From positions 930,001 through 994,000 of the forward strand of contig CBDDJT010000002.1 in assembly GCA_965229765.1 (NCBI GenBank): a DNA stretch of 64,000 nt, written 5' to 3'. The notes beneath the pieces were generated by a model. The model was not told the DNA's origin. It worked only from the letters and a program-made list of their open reading frames with translations, and made no database searches. The translations under genes and the position numbers were made by a program. This DNA comes from ASV31 sp965229765. Lineage in GTDB: Bacteria; Pseudomonadota; Alphaproteobacteria; Rhodobacterales; Rhodobacteraceae. This document shows, in pieces, positions 1-8,003 of this stretch. Each line of letters opens with the position of its first letter. Positions within the stretch are counted from its first letter, which is position 1.

Positions 1-489
1 CACGCGCATCGAGTCGCGCGCGCGGTCCGCCGCCGCGCTGACAGAGGTTTCGGCCACCCCGTAGGCGATGATCTTGACGGTCGCCACCATCGTGCCGCGC
101 GCCACCCGCGCAAAGGGCGGCAGCGTGGCCACCGTCACCATCGGATCCACCCGGTTCGCGGCGTCGAGCCGCGCCGCATCCAGCCCCAGCACCCCAGGCC
201 CGGTGGCGTAGAGGTTGACCCGCCCGGTCGATGCGCGCGTCAGCCGCAGATGCGCCGCCGCCGGTTCGGGCACCAGCGCCGCCGCCAGCCGCGTGGCCGC
301 CGCGTCCTCGCCCATGTCGCCGGGGTCGGGCCGTGCCACGATCACCTCGTCCATCCCGGCACGCGCAAGCGCCGCCACGTCCGCCGCCTCCAGCACCCGG
401 CCCTTGCGCAGGCGCTTGCCGCCCAGCTTCAGCGAATGGGCAAGGATCGCGCCCTCGGCCTGATCCAGCGGAACCGGGCCGAAGCGCAT
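1..489 (-). CDS. Molybdopterin-binding protein, C-terminus cut by window edge
   Basis: The gene begins at an ATG that overlaps the XdhC stop codon (ATGA) and runs off the left edge after 163 residues. The visible part begins MRFGPVPLDQAEGAILAHS and continues with repeated small domains rich in Ala, Arg and Asp, as in the MoeA/MogA-like molybdopterin-binding proteins that follow xdhC in many Rhodobacteraceae. Some relatives carry a MobA-like nucleotidyltransferase domain further on; whether this one does cannot be seen. The coupling to XdhC suggests a role in making or modifying the molybdenum cofactor for a xanthine-dehydrogenase-family enzyme. Confidence 0.7.
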   Translation of the reverse strand, partial: MRFGPVPLDQAEGAILAHSLKLGGKRLRKGRVLEAADVAALARAGMDEVIVARPDPGDMGEDAAATRLAAALVPEPAAAHLRLTRASTGRVNLYATGPGVLGLDAARLDAANRVDPMVTVATLPPFARVARGTMVATVKIIAYGVAETSVSAAADRARDSMRV

Positions 490-1487
490 CAGCCCTGCCT
501 CAGCCGCTGGGTGATCTGCGCCATGACCGAAATCGCGATCTCGGCGGGGGATTTCGCGCCGATGTCCAGCCCCACGGGCGCATGGATGCGGGCGATCCGG
601 TCCCCGGTGAAGCCCTTTTCGGCCAGCCGCGCCACGCGCTTTGCATGGGTGCGGGTGGAGCCGAGGCAGCCAAGGTAGAACACATCCGATCCCAGCGCCG
701 TCTCGATCGCGGGGTCGTCAAGCTTGGGGTCATGGGTCAGCGTCACCACCGCCGTGCGCGCATCCAGCCCGTGCGCCGCCAGCGCCGCGTCGGGCCAGTC
801 GTCAAGGATCGTCTCGCCGGGAAAACGCGCGTCCGACCCGAAGGCGGGGCGCGGATCGACCAGCACCGCGTCATAGCCCGCCAGCCGCGCCATCACCATC
901 AGCGGCTGGGCGATGTGGACCGCCCCCACCACCACCATCCGCAGGGGCGGGTTGTGAATGCCGACAAAGGTCTGCCCGTCCTCCTCGAACCCGGACCGGT
1001 CGGCGCGGAACCGCGCGCCAAGGCCGGCGCCCAGCGCCGCGTCGCCGGCCTCTGCCAGCCGCCGCGTCCAGCCCCCGGTGTCGACCACGCAGGCGACCGG
1101 GCGCCGGGCCGCGCGCGCGGCCACCAGACCGGCCAGCAGGGCCTCGGGCATCTGTGCGCCCACGGGCTCCACCATCACCCGGATGCGCCCGCCACAGGCC
1201 AGCCCCACGGCAAAGGCCTCGTCGTCGGACACCCCGAATTCGAGGATGCGCGCGCGCCCGTCCTCCAGCGCGTCCATCGCCTCGACCACCACCGCGCCCT
1301 CGACGCAGCCGCCAGAGACGGACCCCGCCAGATCGCCATCGCCCGAAATCGCCAGCTGGCTGCCCACGGGCCGGGGCGCAGAGCCCCATGTTTCCACCAC
1401 CGTGGCCAGCACGGCGCCGCGCCCGGCGCGGTGCCAGTCCAGCGCGGTTTCGGGGATGTCGTCGAAGCGGGGGGCGTCATGGGTCAT
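489..1487 (-). CDS. xdhC: XdhC/CoxI family molybdenum cofactor insertion protein
   Basis: 332 residues. The N-terminal XdhC_CoxI domain has the typical run around residues 28-60 (ATVVETWGSAPRPVGSQL, then SGSVSGGCVEGAV-like residues). The C-terminal half is a Rossmann-like XdhC domain with the stretch MVVVGAVHIAQPL followed by a conserved VLVDPRPAF strand and a late GCLGS motif. Family members bind Mo cofactor and help sulfurate and insert it into xanthine or CO-dehydrogenase-type enzymes. Both ends overlap neighbours by ATGA junctions, so it is translated as part of the minus-strand run with the DUF1203 gene and the molybdopterin-binding gene. Confidence 0.9.
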   Translation of the reverse strand: MTHDAPRFDDIPETALDWHRAGRGAVLATVVETWGSAPRPVGSQLAISGDGDLAGSVSGGCVEGAVVVEAMDALEDGRARILEFGVSDDEAFAVGLACGGRIRVMVEPVGAQMPEALLAGLVAARAARRPVACVVDTGGWTRRLAEAGDAALGAGLGARFRADRSGFEEDGQTFVGIHNPPLRMVVVGAVHIAQPLMVMARLAGYDAVLVDPRPAFGSDARFPGETILDDWPDAALAAHGLDARTAVVTLTHDPKLDDPAIETALGSDVFYLGCLGSTRTHAKRVARLAEKGFTGDRIARIHAPVGLDIGAKSPAEIAISVMAQITQRLRQG

Positions 1488-1954
1488 GGGCTGGCCGTGA
1501 TTCGGGTCTGAAAGCAGTTGTTGCGGGCAGAGCGTACATCAACATAGGCGACACCGGGGCGGCTGAGAACCTCGGCCGCGTAGCTCTCGACACGGTCGGC
1601 GGGCACCACCCGCCCGGTGCCATAGACGATGCGGTGATCGGGGCAATAGCCCTTCAGCAGGTAATCGGGCGAGGTCGTCAGGACAGGCGGCACGCCCGCG
1701 CCGTCCCAGGGCGGGCAAGGGTCGGCGCACAGAAAGATCGGCCCCGTCTCGGCATAGGGCTGCGGCGCGGGGAACGGGCGGGCGGCGAGGATCAGGTAGT
1801 CCCGCCCCGCCGGCACGTCGCGCAGGCAGGACCGGCAGGGCACGCCTGCGCCGTCCGACACGGCCCGTCCGGCGGGCTGGCCGTGGGCGTCGGGGCCGCC
1901 CGCGCGGACGGCCGCCACGAAATCGGGGTCATAGGGATGAAAGGTCAGGGTCAT
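1484..1954 (-). CDS. DUF1203 family protein
   Basis: 156 residues, soluble. It contains the compact DUF1203 pattern: a CRSCL segment near residue 40, a PAGRDYLILAARPF stretch, a CADPCPPW segment and a C-terminal RSARNNCFQTRI tail. The family has no established biochemical function. The spaced cysteines could bind metal, which is inference. Its stop overlaps the xdhC start (ATGA), so it sits inside the molybdoenzyme maturation run, an unusual place for this family. Confidence 0.75.
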   Translation of the reverse strand: MTLTFHPYDPDFVAAVRAGGPDAHGQPAGRAVSDGAGVPCRSCLRDVPAGRDYLILAARPFPAPQPYAETGPIFLCADPCPPWDGAGVPPVLTTSPDYLLKGYCPDHRIVYGTGRVVPADRVESYAAEVLSRPGVAYVDVRSARNNCFQTRITASP

Positions 1955-2027
1955 GCGGGATCTCCGGGCTTTGGTCGCGCCGGTATCGCCCGGGCATCAC
2001 GCCCCGCGCGACCCGAAGCCTGCGCAT

Positions 2028-3290
2028 TCACCCCGCGCCGAGCGCCGCCATCAGCCGCGCCTTCTCGCCCCCGTCGCGGGTGTCCGACAGCGCGCGCGCC
2101 AGGTCTTCGAGCGAGGCGATGGAATGGCCCGCGCGAAAGCTGTCGACATGGGGCAGCATCGCGCGGATGCCACCGGCCTTGGGCGCGAACCCGTCCCAGC
2201 GCAGAAGCGGGTTCACCCAGATCAGGCGGCGGGCAGACAGGTGCAGCCGCTCCATCTCGCGGCCCAGCGCGTCGGGGTCGTCGCGGTCCAGCCCGTCCGA
2301 GATCACCAGCACCACCGCCCCCTGCCCCAGCACCCGGCGCGACCAGTCGCGGTTGAAGGCGTGCAGGCAGGCGCCGATGCGCGTGCCGCCCTCCCAGTCC
2401 TGCGCCTCTGCCCCGGCGGCGGCCAGCGCCGCGTCGACGTCCTGCTGATGCAGGTGGCGGCTGATGTTGGTCAGCCGCGTGCCGAAGGTGAAGGCATGGA
2501 CCCGGGCCCAGCCCTGCCCCTTGGCATTGGCGACGGCATGAAGGAAATGCAGGACGACGCGGCTGTACTGCGACATCGACCCCGAGATGTCGCAAAGCGC
2601 CACAAGGTTCGGCCAGCGGGTGCGCGGGGCCTTGCGCGCCAGCGTCCGGATCTCGCCGCCGCGCCGCGCCGCGTCGCGCATGGTGGCCCGCCAGTCGGGG
2701 CGCAGGCCCAGCGGATCGGGCGCGCTGCGCCGCGATTTCAAGGGCTGCACCGGCAGGTCGAGCCGCGCGAGCATCCGCCTGGCCTCGGCCATCTCGGCGG
2801 CCGACATCTGCTCGAAATCGAGGGTCTTGAGGCGTTCCTGCGACGAGGCGGTGCGCGAGGCGTCGATCTCGATCTCGACCTCGTCGCTGTCGGGCGCGCC
2901 CGCTTCGGGCGGCTCGGGCGCGGTGCCCTCCAGAAGCGCCTCGGCGGCGCGCCGCTCTGCCGGTTTCGCCGCCCGCTCTTCCTGCACGCCGTTCACCGCG
3001 GGCAGAAGCATCGCCATCATGTGCTCCAGGTAACGCGGATCGCGCCAGTAGAGCCGGAAGATCTGGGCAAAGACCGTGGACTGTTCGGGGCGGGACACGA
3101 AACAGGCGTGCAGCGTCCAGTAGAAATCGGTCCGCTCGGAAAACCCCGCCGCCGCCACCGCCCGGATCGCATCCAGCGTGCGCCCCGGCCCCACCGGCAG
3201 CCCCGCCTTGCGCAGCGCACGGGCGAAATGCGTGATGTTGTGGACGAGCTTGCCGTCCTCGGGGATGTCGAGCGGGGGAAGCTCAGGCAT
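2028..3290 (-). CDS. coxE: CoxE-like VWA domain protein
   Basis: 420 residues from the ATG at 3290 (MPELPPLDIPEDGKL). An upstream in-frame ATG exists but lies in the palindrome-rich spacer. The C-terminal half holds a von Willebrand A domain with the MIDAS motif CDISGSMS (DxSxS) and a later VISDGLDRDDP segment. The middle is Glu/Ala/Arg-rich and probably flexible. CoxE works with the MoxR-type ATPase CoxD in post-translational maturation of the active site of CO-dehydrogenase-family enzymes. The coxD homologue lies just upstream on the same strand. No structural subunits of such an enzyme are visible in this window. Confidence 0.88.
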   Translation of the reverse strand: MPELPPLDIPEDGKLVHNITHFARALRKAGLPVGPGRTLDAIRAVAAAGFSERTDFYWTLHACFVSRPEQSTVFAQIFRLYWRDPRYLEHMMAMLLPAVNGVQEERAAKPAERRAAEALLEGTAPEPPEAGAPDSDEVEIEIDASRTASSQERLKTLDFEQMSAAEMAEARRMLARLDLPVQPLKSRRSAPDPLGLRPDWRATMRDAARRGGEIRTLARKAPRTRWPNLVALCDISGSMSQYSRVVLHFLHAVANAKGQGWARVHAFTFGTRLTNISRHLHQQDVDAALAAAGAEAQDWEGGTRIGACLHAFNRDWSRRVLGQGAVVLVISDGLDRDDPDALGREMERLHLSARRLIWVNPLLRWDGFAPKAGGIRAMLPHVDSFRAGHSIASLEDLARALSDTRDGGEKARLMAALGAG

Positions 3291-3312
3291 CAGTCGTCCC
3301 CCCCGCGCCGGG

Positions 3313-3425
3313 CAAGGCTTTTCGAAAAGCCTTGGCAAGCGCCTTCAAAGGCGCTTGGGCGCGGCACGGCCGGCGCGCCCAAGGCGTTTGCAAACGCCTT
3401 GGCAAGGTCTTTCGAAAGACCTTGC
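3313..3425. repeat. Cluster of four short palindromes between coxD and coxE
   Basis: Four hairpin-forming palindromes lie almost end to end: 3313-3334 and 3402-3425 are perfect and centred on TTCGAA, 3379-3402 is perfect and centred on TTGCAA, and 3336-3357 has 10-base arms around a CA centre. Each has the outline caagg...ccttg or a close variant, but the inner arm bases differ, so the structure is kept while the sequence changes. They fill most of the gap between the coxD stop and the coxE start. Related clusters lie at 5791, 23778 and 31432. Confidence 0.9.
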
Positions 3426-3435
3426 GCCCGACCTG

Positions 3436-4359
3436 TCATGCCGGGCCGAGCCCCGCCCGCGTCTCGTCGAGGATCCGCTTGGCCTCCGATCCCTGAAGCT
3501 TCTGGATGTCGTCCTGGTATTTCAGGATCGCGCCCAGCGTGTCGGCGATCACCTCGGGCGACAGGTTCACCACGTCGAGCGCCAGCAGGCATTTCGCCCA
3601 GTCGATCGTCTCGGCCACGCCGGGGCGCTTGAACAGGTCCTCGCCGCGCAGCCGCTGGACAAAGGCCACCACCTCGCGCGACAGCCGCTCGGACGCCTCG
3701 GGCGCGCGGGCCTGGAGGATCTCGATCTCCCGCTCGAAGTCCGGATAATCCACCCAGTGATACAGGCACCGCCGCTTCAGCGCGTCATGCACCTCGCGCG
3801 TGCGGTTCGAGGTCAGGATGACGATGGGCGGCGCCTCTGCCTTTACCGTGCCCAGTTCCGGGATCGTCACCTGGAAATCCGACAGCGCCTCCAGCAGGAA
3901 GGCCTCGAACGGCTCGTCGGTGCGGTCCAGTTCGTCGATCAGCAGCACCGGCGGGCCGCCCGCCTGCGGGCGCATCGCCTGCAGAAGCGGCCGCTCGATC
4001 AGGTAGCGGTCGGAAAACAGCTCGTCCTTCAGCGCGTCGCGGTCCGCGCCCGCGCCTTCGAATCCCATCGCCTCGGCGGTGCGGATCGCGATCATCTGCT
4101 CGGCGAAGTTCCATTCATAGACCGCGCTGGATGCGTCCAGCCCCTCGTAGCATTGCAGCCGGATGAGCCGCCGGCCCAGCGCGGCGGCCAGCGCCTTGGC
4201 GATCTCGGTCTTGCCGACACCCGCCTCGCCTTCCAGAAACAGCGGCCGGCCCAGCTTCAGCGCCAGAAACACGACCACCGCCAGCGGGCGGCCGCAGACA
4301 TAGCCCTCTCCGGCCAGCCGCGCCTGCACATCCTCTATCGTCGCTATTTCTCCGCTCAC
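3436..4359 (-). CDS. coxD: MoxR-family AAA+ ATPase, CoxD-like
   Basis: 307 residues from a GTG at 4359, chosen because GGGAGG lies five bases upstream; an ATG 33 bases further out lacks such a site. Walker A is GEAGVGKTEIAKA near residue 50, Walker B is LLIDELDR near residue 130, and a sensor-1 like TSNRTRE follows. The order MoxR ATPase then VWA protein is the hallmark of coxD-coxE pairs, chaperone-like machines that mature molybdenum hydroxylases. Confidence 0.88.
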   Translation of the reverse strand: MSGEIATIEDVQARLAGEGYVCGRPLAVVVFLALKLGRPLFLEGEAGVGKTEIAKALAAALGRRLIRLQCYEGLDASSAVYEWNFAEQMIAIRTAEAMGFEGAGADRDALKDELFSDRYLIERPLLQAMRPQAGGPPVLLIDELDRTDEPFEAFLLEALSDFQVTIPELGTVKAEAPPIVILTSNRTREVHDALKRRCLYHWVDYPDFEREIEILQARAPEASERLSREVVAFVQRLRGEDLFKRPGVAETIDWAKCLLALDVVNLSPEVIADTLGAILKYQDDIQKLQGSEAKRILDETRAGLGPA

Positions 4360-4430
4360 CCGCGCCTCCCTGCCGTCGCGCCCATGCTGCATGGGCGGGG
4401 TGGAGCGTCAAGGGGGCGGGTCGCTTGCGG

Positions 4431-4469
4431 GTCAGGGGCCGGGGTCAGGGGCCGGGGTCAGGGGCCGGG
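4431..4469. repeat. 13-bp tandem repeat, three perfect copies
   Basis: The unit gtcaggggccggg is repeated three times without change at 4431-4443, 4444-4456 and 4457-4469. It lies in the divergent gap between coxD (minus) and the glutaryl-CoA dehydrogenase gene (plus), about 90 bases before the latter's start. It may be a simple slippage repeat or affect promoter spacing. Confidence 0.9.
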
Positions 4470-4560
4470 CCGCGGCAAAGCCGGACAGGCCTCGCGACCG
4501 ATTGCCCTTTTCCATGCAATCGCATATGTCCCGGCCAACATCGCGAGCAGGGAGACCGCC

Positions 4561-5784
4561 ATGAACGCCGCCGCCAAGATCGCCGCCAAGGATGCCCCGG
4601 ACATGGCCGGTGGCTTCGACTGGGCGGATCCCTTTCTTCTGTCCGACCAGCTGACCGAGGACGAGCGCATGCTGTCCGACGCCGCCCGCGCCTTCGCGCA
4701 GGACCGGCTGGCGCCGCGCGTGATCGACGCCTACCGGGAGGAAACGGTCGACCCGGCGGTTTTCGCCGAGATGGGCGAGGCCGGCCTTCTGGGCATCACC
4801 GTGCCAGAGGAATACGGCGGGCTGGGCGCGGGTTATGTCACCTATGGGCTGGTCGCGCGCGAGATCGAGCGCGTGGATTCGGGCTATCGCTCGATGATGA
4901 GCGTGCAGTCCTCGCTGGTGATGTATCCCATCCACGCCTACGGCACCGAGGAACAGCGCCGGAAATACCTGCCGAAACTGGCCTCGGGCGAATGGATCGG
5001 CTGTTTCGGGCTGACCGAGCCCGACGCCGGGTCCGACCCCGCGGGCATGAAGACCGTGGCGAAGAAGACCGACGGCGGCTACGTCATCTCGGGCGCCAAG
5101 ATGTGGATTTCCAACAGCCCCATCGCCGATGTCTTCGTGGTCTGGGCCAAGTCCGAGGCGCACGGCGGCAAGATCCGCGGCTTTGTCCTTGAAAAGGGCA
5201 TGGCCGGGCTGTCGGCGCCCAAGATCGGCGGCAAGCTGTCCCTGCGGGCCAGCGTCACCGGCGAGATCGTGATGGACGGGGTCGAGGTTGGCGAGGACGC
5301 GCTTCTGCCCAATGTCGAGGGCCTGAAAGGCCCCTTCGGCTGCCTCAACCGCGCGCGCTTCGGCATCGCGTGGGGGGTGATGGGCGCGGCGGAATTCTGC
5401 TGGCAGGCGGCGCGGCAGTACGGGCTCGACCGCAAGCAGTTCAACAAGCCGCTGGCGGGCACGCAGCTTTTCCAGAAAAAGCTGGCCGACATGCAGACCG
5501 AGATCACGCTGGGCCTTCAGGCCGCGCTGCGCGTGGGCCGGCTGATGGAGGACGGGCGCGGCGCGCCCGAGATGATCTCGCTCATCAAGCGCAACAACTG
5601 CGGCAAGGCGCTGGACATCGCGCGCATGGCCCGCGACATGCACGGCGGCAACGGCATCCAGGAAGACTACCAGGTGATGCGCCATGCCGCGAATCTGGAA
5701 ACGGTGAACACCTACGAGGGCACCCATGACGTGCACGCGCTGATCCTCGGGCGCGCGCAGACCGGCCTGCAGGCGTTCTTCTGA
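4561..5784 (+). CDS. gcdH: Glutaryl-CoA dehydrogenase
   Basis: 407 residues from the ATG at 4561, which is preceded by an AGGGAG site. Oxidative decarboxylation of glutaryl-CoA to crotonyl-CoA with FAD, in lysine, tryptophan and benzoate-type catabolism. The assignment within the acyl-CoA dehydrogenases rests on near-signature segments: YRSMMSVQSSLVMYPI, FGLTEPDAGSDP, KMWISNSPIADVFVVWAK, GPFGCLNRARFGIAWG and the catalytic-base region NTYEGTHD (Glu386). Full length for the family. A palindrome cluster follows the stop codon. Confidence 0.95.
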   Translation: MNAAAKIAAKDAPDMAGGFDWADPFLLSDQLTEDERMLSDAARAFAQDRLAPRVIDAYREETVDPAVFAEMGEAGLLGITVPEEYGGLGAGYVTYGLVAREIERVDSGYRSMMSVQSSLVMYPIHAYGTEEQRRKYLPKLASGEWIGCFGLTEPDAGSDPAGMKTVAKKTDGGYVISGAKMWISNSPIADVFVVWAKSEAHGGKIRGFVLEKGMAGLSAPKIGGKLSLRASVTGEIVMDGVEVGEDALLPNVEGLKGPFGCLNRARFGIAWGVMGAAEFCWQAARQYGLDRKQFNKPLAGTQLFQKKLADMQTEITLGLQAALRVGRLMEDGRGAPEMISLIKRNNCGKALDIARMARDMHGGNGIQEDYQVMRHAANLETVNTYEGTHDVHALILGRAQTGLQAFF

Positions 5785-5790
5785 GCGGGC

Positions 5791-5859
5791 GACGCCGTTT
5801 CGAAACGGCGTCCCGGCGCGGCGGCAGCGCCGCGCCGCAAGGGCCTTCCAAGGCCCTTG
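5791..5859. repeat. Three adjacent palindromes after gcdH
   Basis: A perfect 22-base palindrome centred on TTCGAA occupies 5791-5812, a 10-bp stem with a GCAG loop 5814-5837, and a 10-bp stem with a CC centre 5838-5859 (arms caagggcctt/aaggcccttg). They begin six bases after the gcdH stop and end shortly before the next start, the same layout as at 3313-3425. They could end or trim the gcdH transcript, but no T run follows. Confidence 0.85.
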
Positions 5860-5881
5860 CCCCCTTGCCCCGGGCGTGCCG

Positions 5882-7033
5882 ATGACCCAACTGACCGACG
5901 CCGACATTGCCGACCTGACCGCCTGGCGCCACGCGCGGCACCGGGCGCCGGAGCTGTCCGGAGAGGAAGCCGCCACCGCCGCGGCAGTGGCCCGCGCCCT
6001 TGCCCCCACCGCGCCCGACCGGATCGTGACCGGCCTTGGCGGGCACGGGCTGGCGGCGGTCTACCGCGGCGCGGCCCCCGGCCCCACCGTGATGATCCGG
6101 TGCGAACTGGACGCCCTGCCCATCGCCGAGACGGGCACGCCACCGCACCGCTCCGAGGTGGCGGGCAAGGGGCATCTCTGCGGACACGACGGGCACATGG
6201 CCATCGTGGCCGGGGTCGCGCGGGGGCTGTCCCGGCAGCGGCCCTCACGCGGGCGCGTGGTGCTGCTGTTCCAGCCCGCCGAGGAAACCGGCGCCGGCGC
6301 GGCACGGGTCATCGCCGATCCGCGCTGGCCGTCGCTGGCGCCCGACATCGCGCTGTCGCTGCACAACATGCCGGGCGTGCCGCTGGGCTCGGCGCTGCTG
6401 CGGCCCGGTGTGGTGAATTGCGCCAGCCGGGGCCTGCGGGCGCTGCTGAGGGGCCGCACCGCACACGCGTCAGAGCCGGAAAAGGCCATCTCTCCCATGC
6501 CGGCGCTGGCGCGCCTGATGCCCGCGCTGGCCGCGCTGTCGGATCCCGCCGAGGGGGCGGGGTTCCGCCTTGTCACCGTCACCCACGCCCGTCTGGGCGC
6601 GCCCGCCTTCGGCATCGCCCCGGGCGAGGCTGAACTCTGGGCGACCCTGCGCACGCGCACCGATGACGGGATGGACCGGCTGGCCGACGCGGCGGTGGGG
6701 CTTCTGGGCAATGCGGCCAAGACCTGCGGCCTGTCGCTCCACCTGGAATGGCACGACATCTTTCGCCATTGCGAGAACAGCCCGGCGGCCACCGCGATCC
6801 TTGCCGGTGCGCTGGACGCCACGGGCATCGCCCACACCCCCGGAGACCTGCCGATGCGCGCGTCCGAGGATTTCGGCCGGTTCCGCGTGGGCGCCGAGGC
6901 GGCGATGGTGTTTCTGGGCGCGGGCAGCGATCACCCGCCGCTGCACGCGCCGGACTACGATTTTCCCGATGCGCTGATCCCGATCGGGGCCGGGGTGTTC
7001 CTGTCGGCCATCGACCGGGTGCTGAACGCCTGA
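5882..7033 (+). CDS. M20 family amidohydrolase
   Basis: 383 residues from the ATG at 5882; a GTG six bases earlier is also possible. It is a metal-dependent amidohydrolase of the hippurate hydrolase/N-acyl-amino-acid deacylase type. The metal-site segments CGHDGHMA near residue 100 and PAEETGAGAA near residue 135 are present, and the lid (dimerisation) domain lies in the middle. The substrate cannot be told from sequence. The gene lies alone after gcdH, separated by hairpins, with a minus-strand gene next. Confidence 0.85.
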   Translation: MTQLTDADIADLTAWRHARHRAPELSGEEAATAAAVARALAPTAPDRIVTGLGGHGLAAVYRGAAPGPTVMIRCELDALPIAETGTPPHRSEVAGKGHLCGHDGHMAIVAGVARGLSRQRPSRGRVVLLFQPAEETGAGAARVIADPRWPSLAPDIALSLHNMPGVPLGSALLRPGVVNCASRGLRALLRGRTAHASEPEKAISPMPALARLMPALAALSDPAEGAGFRLVTVTHARLGAPAFGIAPGEAELWATLRTRTDDGMDRLADAAVGLLGNAAKTCGLSLHLEWHDIFRHCENSPAATAILAGALDATGIAHTPGDLPMRASEDFGRFRVGAEAAMVFLGAGSDHPPLHAPDYDFPDALIPIGAGVFLSAIDRVLNA

Positions 7034-7042
7034 TCCGCCGCG

Positions 7043-7921
7043 TCAGGTCGAGATCAGGGTGACGCCAGACATCCTCTCGATCTCGTACACGTCTTCCTCG
7101 TAGCCCGCCGACAGCTCCTCGACCATGGCGTCGGTCCAGCCGGGCAGGTCGATCTCGACGTCAAGCTCGTCCTCCAGCGCGAACTTGTCGAGAAACGCCG
7201 CCATCACGCGTCGGTGCTGCACCTCGGTCGATGGCGGGTGGGTTTCCAGATAGGCCCTCATCCGCTTGAAGCCCTCGGGCGGCATGATGGTCTGGATCAC
7301 GTCATGTCCGCCCTCCAGCGGCACAAGCTGGTCCACGTCGGCCACCTCGCGCAGGACGGCGGGCCAGATCAGCGGCGTGTCCTCGTTGCACCAGACCGTC
7401 AGGGGGCATTCGGGGTTGGCATCGCGAATGCGCCGCACCACGTCGGCCCAGCCCAGCGCGCGCGGGTCGATGCCCTGAAGGAATTCACCCACGCTCATCT
7501 TGTCCGCGACCTTCTGGTACAGCGCGGGCAGGAATGTCGCCGGGTCGCGGATGCCGAAGAAAAGCTCGCAGGGATCGTCGGGAAAGATGTTGGTCAGCCA
7601 TGCCGACCGCTCGGCTGCCGTGGGATAAAGCATCCCGTCGCCCAGCACCTTTGCCGGGCCGCACAGGAAATGGTCGAACGACAGCACCAGCCGGTCGGCC
7701 TCTCGCTGCCCCATGATCTCGGACAGGACGAAATCCTGCGTTTCCTCGTTGGCGGGCTGGCCGCGCAATTGCAGCAGCACGTCGCGGATCACGGCGCGGT
7801 AGATGTGGTTGGCAGGCACGAACACGCTGCGCTCGGCCAGCGCGTCCCGGTTCTTCAGCAGGGACGCGACCAGCAGGTTGTCGTCGGTGCAATGGGCACC
7901 GATGTGAAAGGCAATGCGCAC
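7043..7921 (-). CDS. Uncharacterised sulfotransferase-like protein in glycan cluster
   Basis: 292 residues from a GTG at 7919-7921, with AAGGAG eight bases upstream. The start VRIAFHIGAHCTDDNLL resembles the beta-strand and P-loop opening of sulfotransferases (HIGxxKTGTT), but the Lys-Thr-Gly core is absent. The rest (an LSFDHFLCGP segment, ELFFGIRDPATFLPALYQK resembling the PAPS-binding R-D-P region) also fits a divergent sulfotransferase fold. It is the third gene of a minus-strand run with two glycosyltransferases, so a role in decorating a surface glycan is inferred. The fold assignment is tentative. Confidence 0.5.
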   Translation of the reverse strand: MRIAFHIGAHCTDDNLLVASLLKNRDALAERSVFVPANHIYRAVIRDVLLQLRGQPANEETQDFVLSEIMGQREADRLVLSFDHFLCGPAKVLGDGMLYPTAAERSAWLTNIFPDDPCELFFGIRDPATFLPALYQKVADKMSVGEFLQGIDPRALGWADVVRRIRDANPECPLTVWCNEDTPLIWPAVLREVADVDQLVPLEGGHDVIQTIMPPEGFKRMRAYLETHPPSTEVQHRRVMAAFLDKFALEDELDVEIDLPGWTDAMVEELSAGYEEDVYEIERMSGVTLIST

Positions 7922-8003
7922 GCTCACGGCTCCTTGCAGCGCAGCTTGGCCGGGACCCTGACGGGTATCGCCAAGGATCGCGCCGCGCGCAAGGGCGCGC
8001 GCG

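Noticed and set aside
641..2356. Long plus-strand open frames over the xdhC/DUF1203 region
   Set aside because: They are Pro/Arg/Ala-rich shadow frames of high-GC genes; the minus-strand genes have clear family motifs and ATGA joins.
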